Source of the DNA: Anaerolineae bacterium | GTDB lineage: Bacteria; Chloroflexota; Anaerolineae; J036; Brachytrichaceae | DNA: 41,255 nucleotides | Direction: 5' to 3' | NCBI GenBank assembly: GCA_023511655.1 | Contig: JAIMBB010000016.1 | Coordinates: 1 to 41,255, forward strand | Shown here: in pieces, positions 1-8,422 of the stretch | How the letters are laid out: the number at the start of each line of letters is the position of its first letter | How positions within the stretch are numbered: the stretch's first letter is position 1 | Position numbers and translations under genes: made by a program | The notes under the pieces: generated by a model | Told to the model about the DNA's origin: nothing | Databases searched by the model: none | Seen by the model: only the letters and a program-made list of their open reading frames with translations

Positions 1-330
1 GATTCCTCCGGCAAGAAGATTATCATGTCGGAAGAAGACAGCACAAAGGCGACTGTCAGTAATATAACCGCCAATATTTTATATTTCCGGATCGAAATGA
101 ATTTCAACACAAAGCAAGCCAAGTTCTTCTGGAAGGATGACGGCAGAGATTGGCAACAACTTGGGACAACAATAACGATGGGTTTCGATTGGCAGTATGG
201 CACATTCCAAGGCGAACAGTATGCCATTATGTGCTTTAATCCTTCTTCAAGCGCCGGTTACATGGATGTTGACTGGTTCCGGCTAGATGATCAACCGGGT
301 CCAGGCGGAACGCAGACCCCAACCCCCACT
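1..330 (+). CDS. GH43-type beta-xylosidase C-terminal (concanavalin-like) domain fragment
   Basis: The reading frame is open from base 1, so the N-terminus lies outside the window. About 100 residues match the pattern of the concanavalin-like domain at the C-terminus of GH43 xylosidases/arabinosidases: a strand with FFW followed by DDGRDW, then FDWQYGTFQG, then GYMDVDWFRLDD. A Thr-Pro linker (TPTPTPPP) follows, as in modular Firmicutes plant-polymer-degrading enzymes. No active-site part is present. Composition is visibly more AT-rich (ATA, TTA and AGA codons) than anything after 1 kb. The frame then runs into C-rich junk. I read it as a foreign fragment joined by misassembly rather than a gene of this genome. 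Domain call fairly sure; the exact enzyme cannot be told. Confidence 0.6.
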
Positions 331-425
331 CCCCCCCCCGCCGGGCCCCCGCCCCCGACCCCCCCCACCACCCCCCCCCCCCCCCACCGCGGGGGGTGGG
401 GGCCGCCGCCGAGCCCGCGGCCCCG
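300..425. repeat. C/G-rich low-complexity junction
   Basis: Long runs of C interrupted by A, T or G, then a GGGG-rich stretch, with no codon structure. It sits exactly between two fragments of unlike composition and origin. Homopolymer junk of this kind is typical of sequencing or assembly error, so frames read through it (proline-rich on one strand, glycine-rich on the other) should not be trusted. Confidence 0.75.
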
Positions 426-439
426 GCGCAGCCCGAGCA

Positions 440-1000
440 GCGCGTGCAGCCCGAAATTCCGACCAGCTACGAGGTCGGCATGAAGGCCGCATTCCTAGAT
501 CGGCGCCTGATCCTCAACGCCAACGTCTACAGCACCACGATCAAGAACTTTCAGGCCCAGGTCTCCGACCTGACCAGCGCGACCTATTCCTCGCGGATCA
601 CCAACGCCGGAGAGATCAAGACGCGGGGCGTGGAAGCCAATCTGATGGCGCGGCCGATGAGCGGCCTGACCCTCACGGCCGGCGCGGCCTACACCCATGC
701 CCGCTACGCCGACTTCAACGGCGTGCAGTGCTATTTCGGCCAGCCCAAGATCGCTCAGGGCGGTCCCTGTAGCGCACCCCCCGCGACGCCAACCTCTCTG
801 GATGGCTTTTTCAACGCCAAGGGCCTTAGCATCGCGGGCGTGCCCGAGTGGGTCTATGGCCTGAGCGCGGTCTATGAGCGTCCGCTGACGCCGGACCTGC
901 GCGGCTTCCTGCAAGCCAACTGGAACTGGCAGAGCGACATCAACTACTCCATCAGCGGCGACCCGGGAACCATCCAGAAGGCCTATGGCCTGCTGGGCGG
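440..1000 (+). pseudogene. TonB-dependent receptor fragment (C-terminal beta-barrel part)
   Basis: About 185 residues resemble the late barrel of TonB-dependent outer-membrane receptors. The series PTSYEVGMKAAFLDRRLILN, then NVYSTTIKNFQAQV, then ITNAGEIKTRGVEANL is the classic signature, followed by LTLTAGAAYTHARYADF, VPEWVYGLSAVYE and GDPGTIQKAYGLLG. Such receptors belong to diderm bacteria (this one looks alphaproteobacterial) and are not expected in Chloroflexota. The frame loses its receptor character near base 990-1000, where it becomes the antisense of a TPR protein. Neither a start nor the C-terminal aromatic residue of the barrel is present. Family call strong; treated as a chimeric fragment, not a native gene. 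Confidence 0.75.
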
Positions 1001-4000
1001 CCGGGGCTTCGCCCAGGCCCAGGCGGGCCAGCGCCTGCAGGGCCTGCCAGCCGGCGCTGTCGTCCGGCCGGGCCGCGATCGCCGCCTCGAAGTGCGCCTG
1101 CGCCGCGGCGAACTCCCCGCGCGCCAGCGCCAGGGCGCCCTGCCGGGCGCGGGTGAAGGGGTGATCCGGCTCCAGCCGGGCGGCCTCGGCCACGTCCGGC
1201 TCGGCCTCGTCGTAGCGGCCCAGCCGCAACAGCACGCTGGCCCGGTTGCGGCGCAGCATGGCCACCTCCGGCTGGGCGGCCGCCGCGCGGCTGCAGGCTT
1301 CCAGGGCTTCCTCGTAGCGCCCGAGCGACTCCAGCGCTTTTCCCAGCCCGTGCAGGGCATCGGCGTCGTCGGGCAGGGCGTCCACGATGCGCTGAAAGGC
1401 AGCGCGCGCTTCGTCGTAGCGCCTGGCCTCATACAGTTCGTTGGCGGCGGCCAGCGCTGCGTCGCGCGCCACCGCCTGCACGCCAGCCAGCCGGATGCCT
1501 TCCGGGTCTTGCGCCAGGCGAGCGGTCAACTCGTCGAACGCCCCATCCCCCAGCGCCTGCCTGATCTGGCCGAAAATGCCCGTCAGGCGTTGCGCCATGG
1601 GCGGGTTGACATGTTGGGCCAACGCCAACGCCTGCCACCACGCCGCACAAGCCGGCTCGGCCAGTTGTAACCCATACAGCGCGTGGCCCTGATCGTTCAG
1701 GGCGAGGCACTGGCCGAAGCGATTCCCGATCGCGCGCAGCAGGTTGAGCGCCGCCTCGCCATATAACACGGCCTGGGCCGGTTGGCCGGCCGCGCGGAGC
1801 GCGCGCGCCAGATAGCCCAGCGCACCGGCCAGGCCAAGCCGATCATTGATCTCTTCATGGATCGCAGCCGCCTCGCTGTACAGTTGAATCGCATCCTCGA
1901 TCCGCCCCTCCGCAAGCGCAAGATTGCCCCGCGCTTGCAGCACGTTGGCCTCGCCCAGCCGCGAGCCGATGGCGCGATAGATCGCCAAGGCCGCGTCGTA
2001 GTCCTCGCGCGCGCCTTGCAAGTCATCCTCGCGCACCTTCAAATCGCCCCGCGCTTTCAGCACGTTCGCCTCGCCCAGCCGCGAGCCGATGGCGCGATAG
2101 ATCGCCAAGGCCGCGTCGTAGTCCTGGCGCGCGCCTCCCAAGTCATCCTCGCGCACCTTCAAGTCGCCCAGCGCTTTCAGCACGTTCGCCTCGCCCACAG
2201 CATCGCTGCAGCGTCGCGCGCAGGCCAGCGCCCGCTCCAGGCGCGCCCTGGTCTCCGGCGAGTGAAGGACGTTGGTAACGACGTACAGGTTCTCCAGTTG
2301 GGCGGTCAGGCGGGCCGAACGCGCCAGTCCCCCGCTGCATTTCTCGCCCGCATAGCCCCAATCCAGCCAGGCCTCAATGCTGGGCCGCTCGGCATCGTAG
2401 CGGGCGATGAACGCGCCCATGGCCTGGCCGCCGCCGCGCAGGTACGCGTCGAGCACATTCACCCAGCCGTGGATCGGCGCTCCTCCGTCGTCACTGAGAG
2501 AAGGAACTTCAGCATCCAGATACCAGCGCAGGGCCGCTTCGCCGATGGCGTCGCGGGCGGGCGCCGCGCCATCGGGCAGTTGCCGCTCGGCAAAGAAACG
2601 GAAGGGCGCGGGCAGATACAACAGGTCGTTCAGCGGCGCGGGGAAGTAGCTGAACGGCATCTCGACCAGCGACTGCGCCTGAATCAGCGTGGTCCAGTCA
2701 ACGGCCTGCGGCCCGAAGATCGCGCTCAGGCCGGCCTTGGAGGCGCCCCCCGGAAACAGGGCCAGATAGGCATACAGTTGCGCCGCGCCCGCGCTCGCGG
2801 CGCGCAGCCGGTCGTCGGCCAGTAGGATGCCGACGGTGACGCTCTTCACCTCGTCCGGGTAGTCCGGGTCGCGCATCACCTCATCGTATTCGCGGCGCAA
2901 ACGCGCCAGCAGCGGGCGCAGGTCGAGGTTGTCCGGGTCGCTGCCCCGCTCGCGCCCCCAGACGCGCGCCACCAGCTCGATGGCGCGCGGCAGGCGATCC
3001 ACGAACCCCAGCACCTCCAGCAGGTCAGCCTGGGGGATGCGCTGAAGTTGCTCGAGAGACAGGCCGGCGTTCAGCGCGAACAGCCAGAAGGCGGCATCGT
3101 CCGACAGCCGCCGCACCGGCAGCGGCGGCGCCTTGGGCATATTCGGGTCGGTCTGGCTGGTGACGATCACGCGCGGGCGGGCCGGCGCGCCGATCAGCGC
3201 GTTCAGGATGTCTCGGAAGCAGACGCCGTCGCCTTGAATCACGCCCTCGGCCTCGTCCACGATCAGCAAAAAGTCACGCGGGCACAGCCGGGCCAGCGCG
3301 CCGTCGTCGCCGACGCCATCCGGCTTCAGGCCGAGCGCTCTGGCGATCTGGGCGCGCGCCTCGTCCGCCGTCCTGACGTTGGCCAGTGAGGCGAAGCCGA
3401 CGTGCTCCGGGCGAAAGCGCCGCCGCGCGACCAGCCAGCGGGCGACTTGCCTGGCCAGCTCGGTCTTGCCCACGCCGCTGGGGCCGATCACGCTGGCGGC
3501 GCGGCGCTTGTTCAACTGCGCGATCAGGTCGCGCATATCCGCGCTGCGCCCGACGTATGCGACCGGCTGTTGGTGGAAGGGGTATTCGGTCAATGCGGGC
3601 AGGTCGTCGAAGGTCGCCTGGCCGTCTGGCAGGCCGGCGAACAACCTCTCATCGTGCGACGCACCCTCGGGCAACAGCTTGAACTTGGCCGCTTCGGTCG
3701 CTGCCGCCGCGCCGAGCCGCGCGTCGTTGAAGACGGCGCTGCGCCCGGCGGTGAACGCTTCGCGCACGCTCGCGCCGGTCAGCAGCGCGCGGTAGAAGCG
3801 GCGGTAAAACGCCACTGCCGCAAGCTCATATACCGACTGATCGGCTTCGATGGCGATGACGTGGCGAACGCCCAACGCCCGCATGGCCGGGAGCACGCTC
3901 TCCGAGTGGCAGGCCGAGATCAGGGCCAGTTTGAACTCCGACTTGTCGGTAGGCCGCAGGGTGGTGAGCAGGGCGACGTCGCGCGTCGCGCGTGCCTGCC

Positions 4001-4271
4001 CGGCCTCGTCCTCGAACCACAACATGCCGGTGCCGTCCTGCAACAGGTCGCCGTGGCCCAGGTAGTGCAACACGTCGTAGGGCGGTCGGTCGGCGCGGCT
4101 GAGCAGGTCGCCGACCTGCCCGGCTTCGGCGACGTGTACGTCGAACTGGACGGCATACGGCAGGTTGGCCACCGCTTCGCGCAGGCGGGCCAGGTCATCG
4201 CCGAGGTTGATGCCGGCGTCCAGCGGATTGCTGACCAGGACGAGGATGCGGGCGGCGCGGGTCATGGTCAT
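1000..4271 (-). CDS. CHAT protease-like / NB-ARC NTPase / TPR protein, truncated at C-terminus
   Basis: A STAND-type signalling protein of at least 1090 residues. Residues 1-~185 form a CHAT (caspase-like) domain with the expected dyad: His73 in YLGHGD and Cys121 in LISACHSE. Residues ~235-440 form an NB-ARC-like NTPase: Walker A GPSGVGKTE (263-271), Walker B DFLLIVDEAE (333-342), sensor VIVTSQ (368-373) and a GLPL-like DRLPRAIEL (425-433). A winged-helix-like linker follows. Residues ~690-1090 are TPRs, including two nearly identical 40-residue units. The ATG overlaps the stop of the upstream membrane-protein gene (ATGA), implying translational coupling. The open frame continues to base 495, but below ~1000 it is only the antisense of a TonB receptor, so the true C-terminus is missing. 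The family suggests ligand-triggered oligomerisation and proteolysis; substrate and trigger are unknown. Confidence 0.85.
1921..2197 (-). repeat. 120-bp tandem repeat encoding duplicated TPR units
   Basis: Segments 1921-2040 and 2041-2160 are nearly identical over 120 bp, and a third partial copy runs to about 2197. Each encodes a 40-residue TPR unit containing DYDAALAIYRAIGSRLGEAN. DNA identity is much higher than that between the other TPRs of the protein, which points to recent duplication inside the gene. Confidence 0.85.
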
Positions 4272-4933
4272 GGGTTCGATCCGGAACGGCGTCCCTGCTG
4301 GCGGATGAACTCCTCCAGCGCGTCGCGCCCGAAATTTTGGATGATGAAAACGGCCAGGGCGACTTTCTTGTTCTCATCCTTACCGCTTTGCATGATCTTG
4401 TCTATGTAATCGTCGCCCGGCATGTCGGGATTCTGCAAAAGCGACGCGAGCAGCAGCGTCCGGGCATGGGTTTCTAACCGCGCCAGGTCGAGCCGCGTCG
4501 CGCGGATGACCAGTTGGACGCGCTGTCGGGTGAGCGCGGCGTTGATCATCCGGCGCGCCAGATTCTGGAAGTTGGCGTAAATCTGCTCGAAGCGGATGGC
4601 CGCTGCCTGGCGGTCGTCGGCCGGATCGAGCGAGGCCGGATCGGGCATCGTGGCTGCCAGCCTGATGTTGGCGTTGCGGATCACGGCCGGCCAGGCCAGG
4701 CCGATCAACAACGCCGCATACCACTTGTCCAGCCCGGGGATGAGGCTGGCCACGAACAAATAGATGCCGGCAGCGGCGAGGGCATTGGTGAGCAACAACA
4801 GCCACGCGCCGCCGGTGCGCAGTGCATGGCGCGTGTCGAACTTGAACGCGTCCACGATCTCGCGCAGCCCCCACACGAAACCGACGGCGGCAGCGATGGC
4901 GACCAGGGCGATGTGATGGACCGGCAGCGACAT
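4268..4933 (-). CDS. Three-TM membrane protein with cytosolic helical tail, CHAT partner
   Basis: 221 residues, family not recognised. The N-terminal 90 residues contain about three hydrophobic segments (near 7-23, 41-65 and 70-86). Residues 95-215 are polar and helical, with the series FEQIYANFQNLARRMINAAL and a charged end. No catalytic motif was seen. It follows the winged-helix gene by 21 nt, and its TGA overlaps the ATG of the CHAT gene, so the three genes should be co-transcribed. No good Shine-Dalgarno precedes its ATG, so it may rely on coupling. It could be a membrane anchor, a sensor, or an effector cleaved or gated by the CHAT protein; these roles are inferred from position only. 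Confidence 0.7.
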   Translation of the reverse strand: MSLPVHHIALVAIAAAVGFVWGLREIVDAFKFDTRHALRTGGAWLLLLTNALAAAGIYLFVASLIPGLDKWYAALLIGLAWPAVIRNANIRLAATMPDPASLDPADDRQAAAIRFEQIYANFQNLARRMINAALTRQRVQLVIRATRLDLARLETHARTLLLASLLQNPDMPGDDYIDKIMQSGKDENKKVALAVFIIQNFGRDALEEFIRQQGRRSGSNP

Positions 4934-4954
4934 CGGGCGGAGAGGCGCGCCGTC

Positions 4955-5440
4955 TCAGGATGCGGGCGTTTCGCGCATTTGCCTGACCAGCTTCAGGGCT
5001 TGTTCGTAATATTCGGCAGCCCTGGCCGTGTCGCCGGCCCGGACCGCGATGTCGCCGAGCTTGTGAAGCAGCTCGGCCTCCTGTTGTTTGACGGATTGAT
5101 GCAGCGCGGTGCCATCCATCGCTTCGGCCGGTGCGGGGGCGCCGGCCGCCCGTTGCTCCAGCGCCTCCGCCGCGTCCAATATCTGGGCGCCCAGCGGCGT
5201 GACCGACCACAGCTCGTCGCCCAGCGCGCTGCCCCCGAAGCGCTCCGCGCGGATCAACCCGCGCTCCCGAAGGTCGCGCAAAACGGGGGTGATTTGCTCT
5301 GGGAACGAGAGCACGCGCACGGCCACCTCCAGCAGCAGGCCGGGGCCTTTGTCGCGCAACGCGCGTAGAACGCGACGCTCCAGCGGGCCGATTGCGCGCG
5401 CCTGCTCGAGCACCACAGTGGTTTGAAGGATGTCTGTCAT
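4955..5440 (-). CDS. Winged-helix / TPR-like protein, first gene of the CHAT operon
   Basis: 161 residues. Residues ~15-95 read as a winged helix: LERRVLRALRDKGP, then EQITPVLRDLRERGLIRAER, then LWSVTPLGAQILDAAE, the layout of MarR/PadR-like DNA-binding domains. Residues ~120-153 form one TPR-like hairpin (LLHKLGDIAVRAGDTARAAE, then YYEQALKLV). The ATG at 5440 was chosen because AAGGGGG lies at Shine-Dalgarno distance and a promoter lies just upstream; an upstream in-frame extension to 5671 is low-complexity. Likely role: regulator or TPR-mediated adaptor for the membrane and CHAT proteins encoded directly downstream. Function inferred. Confidence 0.75.
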   Translation of the reverse strand: MTDILQTTVVLEQARAIGPLERRVLRALRDKGPGLLLEVAVRVLSFPEQITPVLRDLRERGLIRAERFGGSALGDELWSVTPLGAQILDAAEALEQRAAGAPAPAEAMDGTALHQSVKQQEAELLHKLGDIAVRAGDTARAAEYYEQALKLVRQMRETPAS

Positions 5441-5474
5441 GCCTGCCCCCTTGATCCAAAAACGAGGTTCGAGA

Positions 5475-5502
5475 ATTGTATGCCCGCTTGAAAACCTTGC
5501 AA
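5475..5502 (-). promoter_or_regulatory. Predicted promoter of the winged-helix/membrane/CHAT operon
   Basis: On the minus strand TTGCAA (5502-5497), a 16-nt spacer, then TACAAT (5480-5475): 4/6 and 5/6 matches to the housekeeping consensus. The leader to the ATG at 5440 is about 30 nt. Confidence 0.5.
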
Positions 5503-5557
5503 ACCAGGATAGCGCTGGGCCACGCCGGGCCGCCCCAACATCACACGGCCGGTTGTA

Positions 5558-5580
5558 GGGGCGACCCTGCGTGGTCGCCC
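5558..5580. repeat. Intergenic hairpin, GGGCGACC/GGTCGCCC
   Basis: Perfect 8-bp arms (5559-5566 and 5573-5580) around a 6-nt loop, inside the 238-bp gap between the winged-helix gene and the ATP-grasp-like gene. The same gap carries two near-copies of a GCCCCAACATCAC segment (around 5530-5544 and 5637-5650). It resembles a dispersed intergenic repeat rather than a gene; no T-run follows. Confidence 0.45.
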
Positions 5581-5678
5581 GCATGGTGCGGCCGCCCGCA
5601 CGATCGCGCGCACGCAACCAGGCGGCGGCGCCGGGCGGCCCCAACATCACGCCGCCGCCCACCCCATCCACCTGACCA

Positions 5679-7136
5679 TCACCGGTAACTCAGCCGCTCG
5701 CCGTGCCGGCCGACCAGCACCGCGCACATGCCGCCGCGCTGGGCCACGTTCACCACCTGCTTCTGCGAGGCCCGGCCCAACACCGCCGTGCCATATTTCG
5801 TCGGCGCGAAGCCAACCACCATGTAGAACGGCTGCACGCTGATCGTTCGGTCGGGTTGCACCACCGGGAACTCGTAGGCGGTGACGCGCGCCATGCGCTG
5901 CACCACCCAATCGCCCGGCTCGGTCAGCGCGTGGTCAATCGCAGCGTGCCATTCGGCGTCGCTGGCGGCCGGGCCGATCAACACGCGGTCGCCGCCGTAG
6001 GAGCGATTCGGTTTGATGACCAGCAGCTCGCGGTTGGCGCGGGTGTATTCGGGCAGATCCACTTCGTCGCCGGTGGGGTCGGTCGTCGCGCGGTCGGTCA
6101 GCACGCGCGTCCACAGCACGTGTCGCCGCAGAAGCTGTCGCTCGCCGGGCGTGAAGAACGCGCTGAAGCGCGAGTCGGTGAGCAGCTCGAACGCGCTTTT
6201 GTGGTCGAAGTCGCCGGCCATCGAAGACACGACCTGGTTGCGCTTGAACAGCAGGCGGATCGCCTCCACGTCGCCGCCTTCGTCGCCGATGGAAGCGAAG
6301 TCGGCCAGCGCATAATCGCGGTAGAGCAGGTCCACCCGATCGTCCTCATACCACACTTCGTCATCGCGCAGGTAGAGTTCGGTGGGGTCGGCATAGAACA
6401 CGCGGTAACCGCGTTCGGTGTAGTACTGGCGCAGGGTCTCGAACTCGGCCGGGCCGTCGCCGGAGTATTTGGCGTCGGCCAGCACGATGTTGCCGCCGGG
6501 CCGGCCGATCTGCTCCAGGTGATCTTGCAGCTCGCGCATGAACAACTCGCGCAGGTCCTCGTGGCGTTCCAGGTGCAAGTCGGGCGCCACGCGCTGCAGC
6601 GCCGGCACGATCACCTGCATGGCCACGTCCTCCGCGCCGGGGATGAGCGAGATGCCGCCCACGCCGACCAGGTTGGGCTCGACGAACGCCAGCGTGTCCT
6701 TCCAGGTGGGGCTGGTGAAATCCACCATCGCGTCCAGCCGGCCGAACACGCAGTGGGCGTTGCGATGCGCCGGCGTCCACAACGCGCGCAGCCAGGCTTC
6801 TTCCTCCGGCGACAGCGGCACCACCTCGCGCACGGCGGCGTTCTCCAGGTAGAGATCGGGCACGCGCTTCAGGGCTTCTTGCAGCGTGATGGACACGGTG
6901 TGGAAATAGTTCATCTGCTCGGCCAACACGCCGGTGGGGCGCAGGAAGATGTTGATCACCTCTTCCCTGCCGTCGCGCCAGTACGTCAGGCCATGCCGGC
7001 GGGCGTGCACGGGCACGGCCTCGGCCAGCTCCCAGATGGTGCTGGCCGGCAGGTCGAAGAACGCCCGGCGCAGGCGGCTATCGAGCGAAAGCGCCTTCAA
7101 TCCGCGTTCATCGGCGGCGGAGAGGATATGCTCCAT
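5679..7136 (-). CDS. Circularly permuted ATP-grasp-like protein, function unknown
   Basis: 485 residues. The C-terminal third carries an ATP-grasp-like ATP-binding region: VIKPNRSYGGDRVLIG (about 373-388) and WVVQRM (410-415). This is preceded, not followed, by a region with NIVLADAKYSGDGPAEFETL (217-236) and VDLLYRDYALADF (268-280), the order seen in circularly permuted ATP-grasp proteins. N-terminal motifs include INIFLRPTGVL and FVEPNLVGVGGISLIPG. Relatives attach amino acids or amines by carboxylate-amine ligation; no substrate can be assigned here. The ATG at 7136 is chosen because AGGAGGTGAA lies directly before it; a 16-residue upstream extension reads through a heptad repeat. It is transcribed divergently from metF. 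Confidence 0.65.
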   Translation of the reverse strand: MEHILSAADERGLKALSLDSRLRRAFFDLPASTIWELAEAVPVHARRHGLTYWRDGREEVINIFLRPTGVLAEQMNYFHTVSITLQEALKRVPDLYLENAAVREVVPLSPEEEAWLRALWTPAHRNAHCVFGRLDAMVDFTSPTWKDTLAFVEPNLVGVGGISLIPGAEDVAMQVIVPALQRVAPDLHLERHEDLRELFMRELQDHLEQIGRPGGNIVLADAKYSGDGPAEFETLRQYYTERGYRVFYADPTELYLRDDEVWYEDDRVDLLYRDYALADFASIGDEGGDVEAIRLLFKRNQVVSSMAGDFDHKSAFELLTDSRFSAFFTPGERQLLRRHVLWTRVLTDRATTDPTGDEVDLPEYTRANRELLVIKPNRSYGGDRVLIGPAASDAEWHAAIDHALTEPGDWVVQRMARVTAYEFPVVQPDRTISVQPFYMVVGFAPTKYGTAVLGRASQKQVVNVAQRGGMCAVLVGRHGERLSYR

Positions 7137-7148
7137 TTCACCTCCTGG

Positions 7149-7190
7149 CTCCCGACTCTCGATGTCCCACTCCCGACTCGCCACTCCTGC
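7149..7190. repeat. Degenerate heptamer repeat, CTCCCGA type
   Basis: Six consecutive 7-bp units beginning CTCCCGA, CTCTCGA, TGTCCCA, CTCCCGA, CTCGCCA, CTCCTGC, in the divergent intergenic region between the ATP-grasp-like gene and metF. The 12-mer CTCCCGACTCGC recurs on the minus strand at 21336-21347. Confidence 0.6.
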
Positions 7191-7192
7191 CT

Positions 7193-7198
7193 TACAAT
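7193..7198 (+). promoter_or_regulatory. TACAAT -10-like box upstream of metF
   Basis: TACAATCC directly after the heptad repeat; the same octamer is used upstream of cinA and sucC. It would give a leader of roughly 90 nt to the metF ATG. No convincing -35 box, so the call is tentative. Confidence 0.3.
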
Positions 7199-7293
7199 CC
7201 AGTCCGGCCCAGTTCGATCAACCCGTCTAAACACCCGCTACGCGCCTATCGTAAATCGGCGGGCGCGATTAATCAATCGTCACTTCATCAAAC

Positions 7294-8415
7294 ATGACAC
7301 CCACCCTTGTAGAGGCCCGCTCGATCTGTCCCAAGCGCATGCTGCATGGCCCTTGCGGCGGCGTCCGCGACGATGGGACATGCGAGGTTGGCCCGCACAT
7401 TACCTGTCCGTATCCGCTAATCCTCGATCAACTGCCGTGGCGACTGGCGCAGGACGCGCGGCTCGGCCACCTCATGCGCCCCGCGCCGCGCGTTTCCGGG
7501 CGGCTGGCGAGCAAACTGGCCGCCGGCGAATTCGTCATCCTGGCCGAACTGTGGCCGCCGGCCGATGCGGATCTGCGCCGGATCGTGGCTCGCTACCAGG
7601 CGCTCGGCCCCTCGGTAGACGCGGTGAACGTGGCCGACAGCCCCCTGGCCCAGCCGTTCATGTCGTCGCTGGCAGCCTGCGCCGCGTTCAAACAAGCCGG
7701 CCTGGAGGCCATCATGAACCTGTCGTGCAAGGATCGCAGCCGCATCGCCCTGCAGGCCGAGCTGATGGGCGCCGGCGCGCTCGGCATCAACGCCGTGCTG
7801 TGCATCACCGGCGACCACCCCACCCTGGGCGACCACAAAGCCGCGCCGCCGGTCTACGACCTCGACTCCTTCGGGCTGATTCGCCTAGCCAGGCAGTTGC
7901 GCGACGACGGCCAGTTCGACAGCGGGCGCGCCGTCGCCGGCCGGCCGAGCTACCTGATCGGCGCGGCGGGCAGCCCATTCACTCGGCCGGTCGAAGTGCA
8001 GGCCGAACGCGCCGCTGCCAAGATCTTCGCCGGCGCGGATTTCATCGCCACGCAGGCCGTCTTCGACCTGGACCGATTCGCGACTTTCGCGCGGCAAATG
8101 ACGGACTTCGGCGCATTGGAGCGCGGCCGGCTGATCGCCGGCGTCGCCGTGGTCACCACGCCGGAACAGGCCCGCTGGTTGAACTCCAACGTCCCCGGCG
8201 CGAACGTGTCGCCGGCGTTCATGGAGATGCTCGCACGGGCGCTGCCGTCCGAGAGCCGTCGGGCGGCCTTGCGCTGGAACGCCGAGTTCGTCGCCCGTCT
8301 GCGCCAGATCGAAGGCGTGAGCGGCATCCTGCTATATGCCATGGAGCACGACGTGGAGTCGCTGGGCGAGCTGCTGGCGGAGGTCGCGCGCACAGACGCG
8401 GGCGCAGGTCGGTGA
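7294..8415 (+). CDS. metF: Methylenetetrahydrofolate reductase with N-terminal MetV-type Cys-rich domain
   Basis: 373 residues. Residues 12-39 are CPKRMLHGPCGGVRDDGTCE followed by a Cys in ITCPYP, the signature of the MetV / MTHFR C-terminal domain (PF12225 type), here at the N-terminus. Residues ~70-360 are the MTHFR TIM barrel, with ILAELWPPADADLRR, CITGDHPTLGD and ADFIATQAVFDLDRF. The enzyme interconverts methylene- and methyl-tetrahydrofolate using flavin. In acetogens MetV is a separate subunit linking MetF to other redox partners; fusion suggests an electron donor other than simple NADH, which is inference. No Shine-Dalgarno is visible at the ATG. The gene converges with proC, 7 nt apart. 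Confidence 0.85.
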   Translation: MTPTLVEARSICPKRMLHGPCGGVRDDGTCEVGPHITCPYPLILDQLPWRLAQDARLGHLMRPAPRVSGRLASKLAAGEFVILAELWPPADADLRRIVARYQALGPSVDAVNVADSPLAQPFMSSLAACAAFKQAGLEAIMNLSCKDRSRIALQAELMGAGALGINAVLCITGDHPTLGDHKAAPPVYDLDSFGLIRLARQLRDDGQFDSGRAVAGRPSYLIGAAGSPFTRPVEVQAERAAAKIFAGADFIATQAVFDLDRFATFARQMTDFGALERGRLIAGVAVVTTPEQARWLNSNVPGANVSPAFMEMLARALPSESRRAALRWNAEFVARLRQIEGVSGILLYAMEHDVESLGELLAEVARTDAGAGR

Positions 8416-8422
8416 CGGCGGG

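Noticed and set aside
495-1000. C-terminal ~165 residues of the long reverse frame (495-4271) as part of the CHAT/TPR protein
   Set aside because: They are the antisense of a clear TonB-receptor sequence on the plus strand and lack TPR character; the join is a chimera.
440-1000. A native TonB-dependent receptor gene
   Set aside because: It lacks both ends, is flanked by homopolymer junk and an abrupt switch, and the rest of the window suggests a lineage without such receptors.
3402-4409. A 335-residue plus-strand frame opposite the CHAT domain
   Set aside because: Shadow of the minus-strand gene, which has intact CHAT and Walker motifs.
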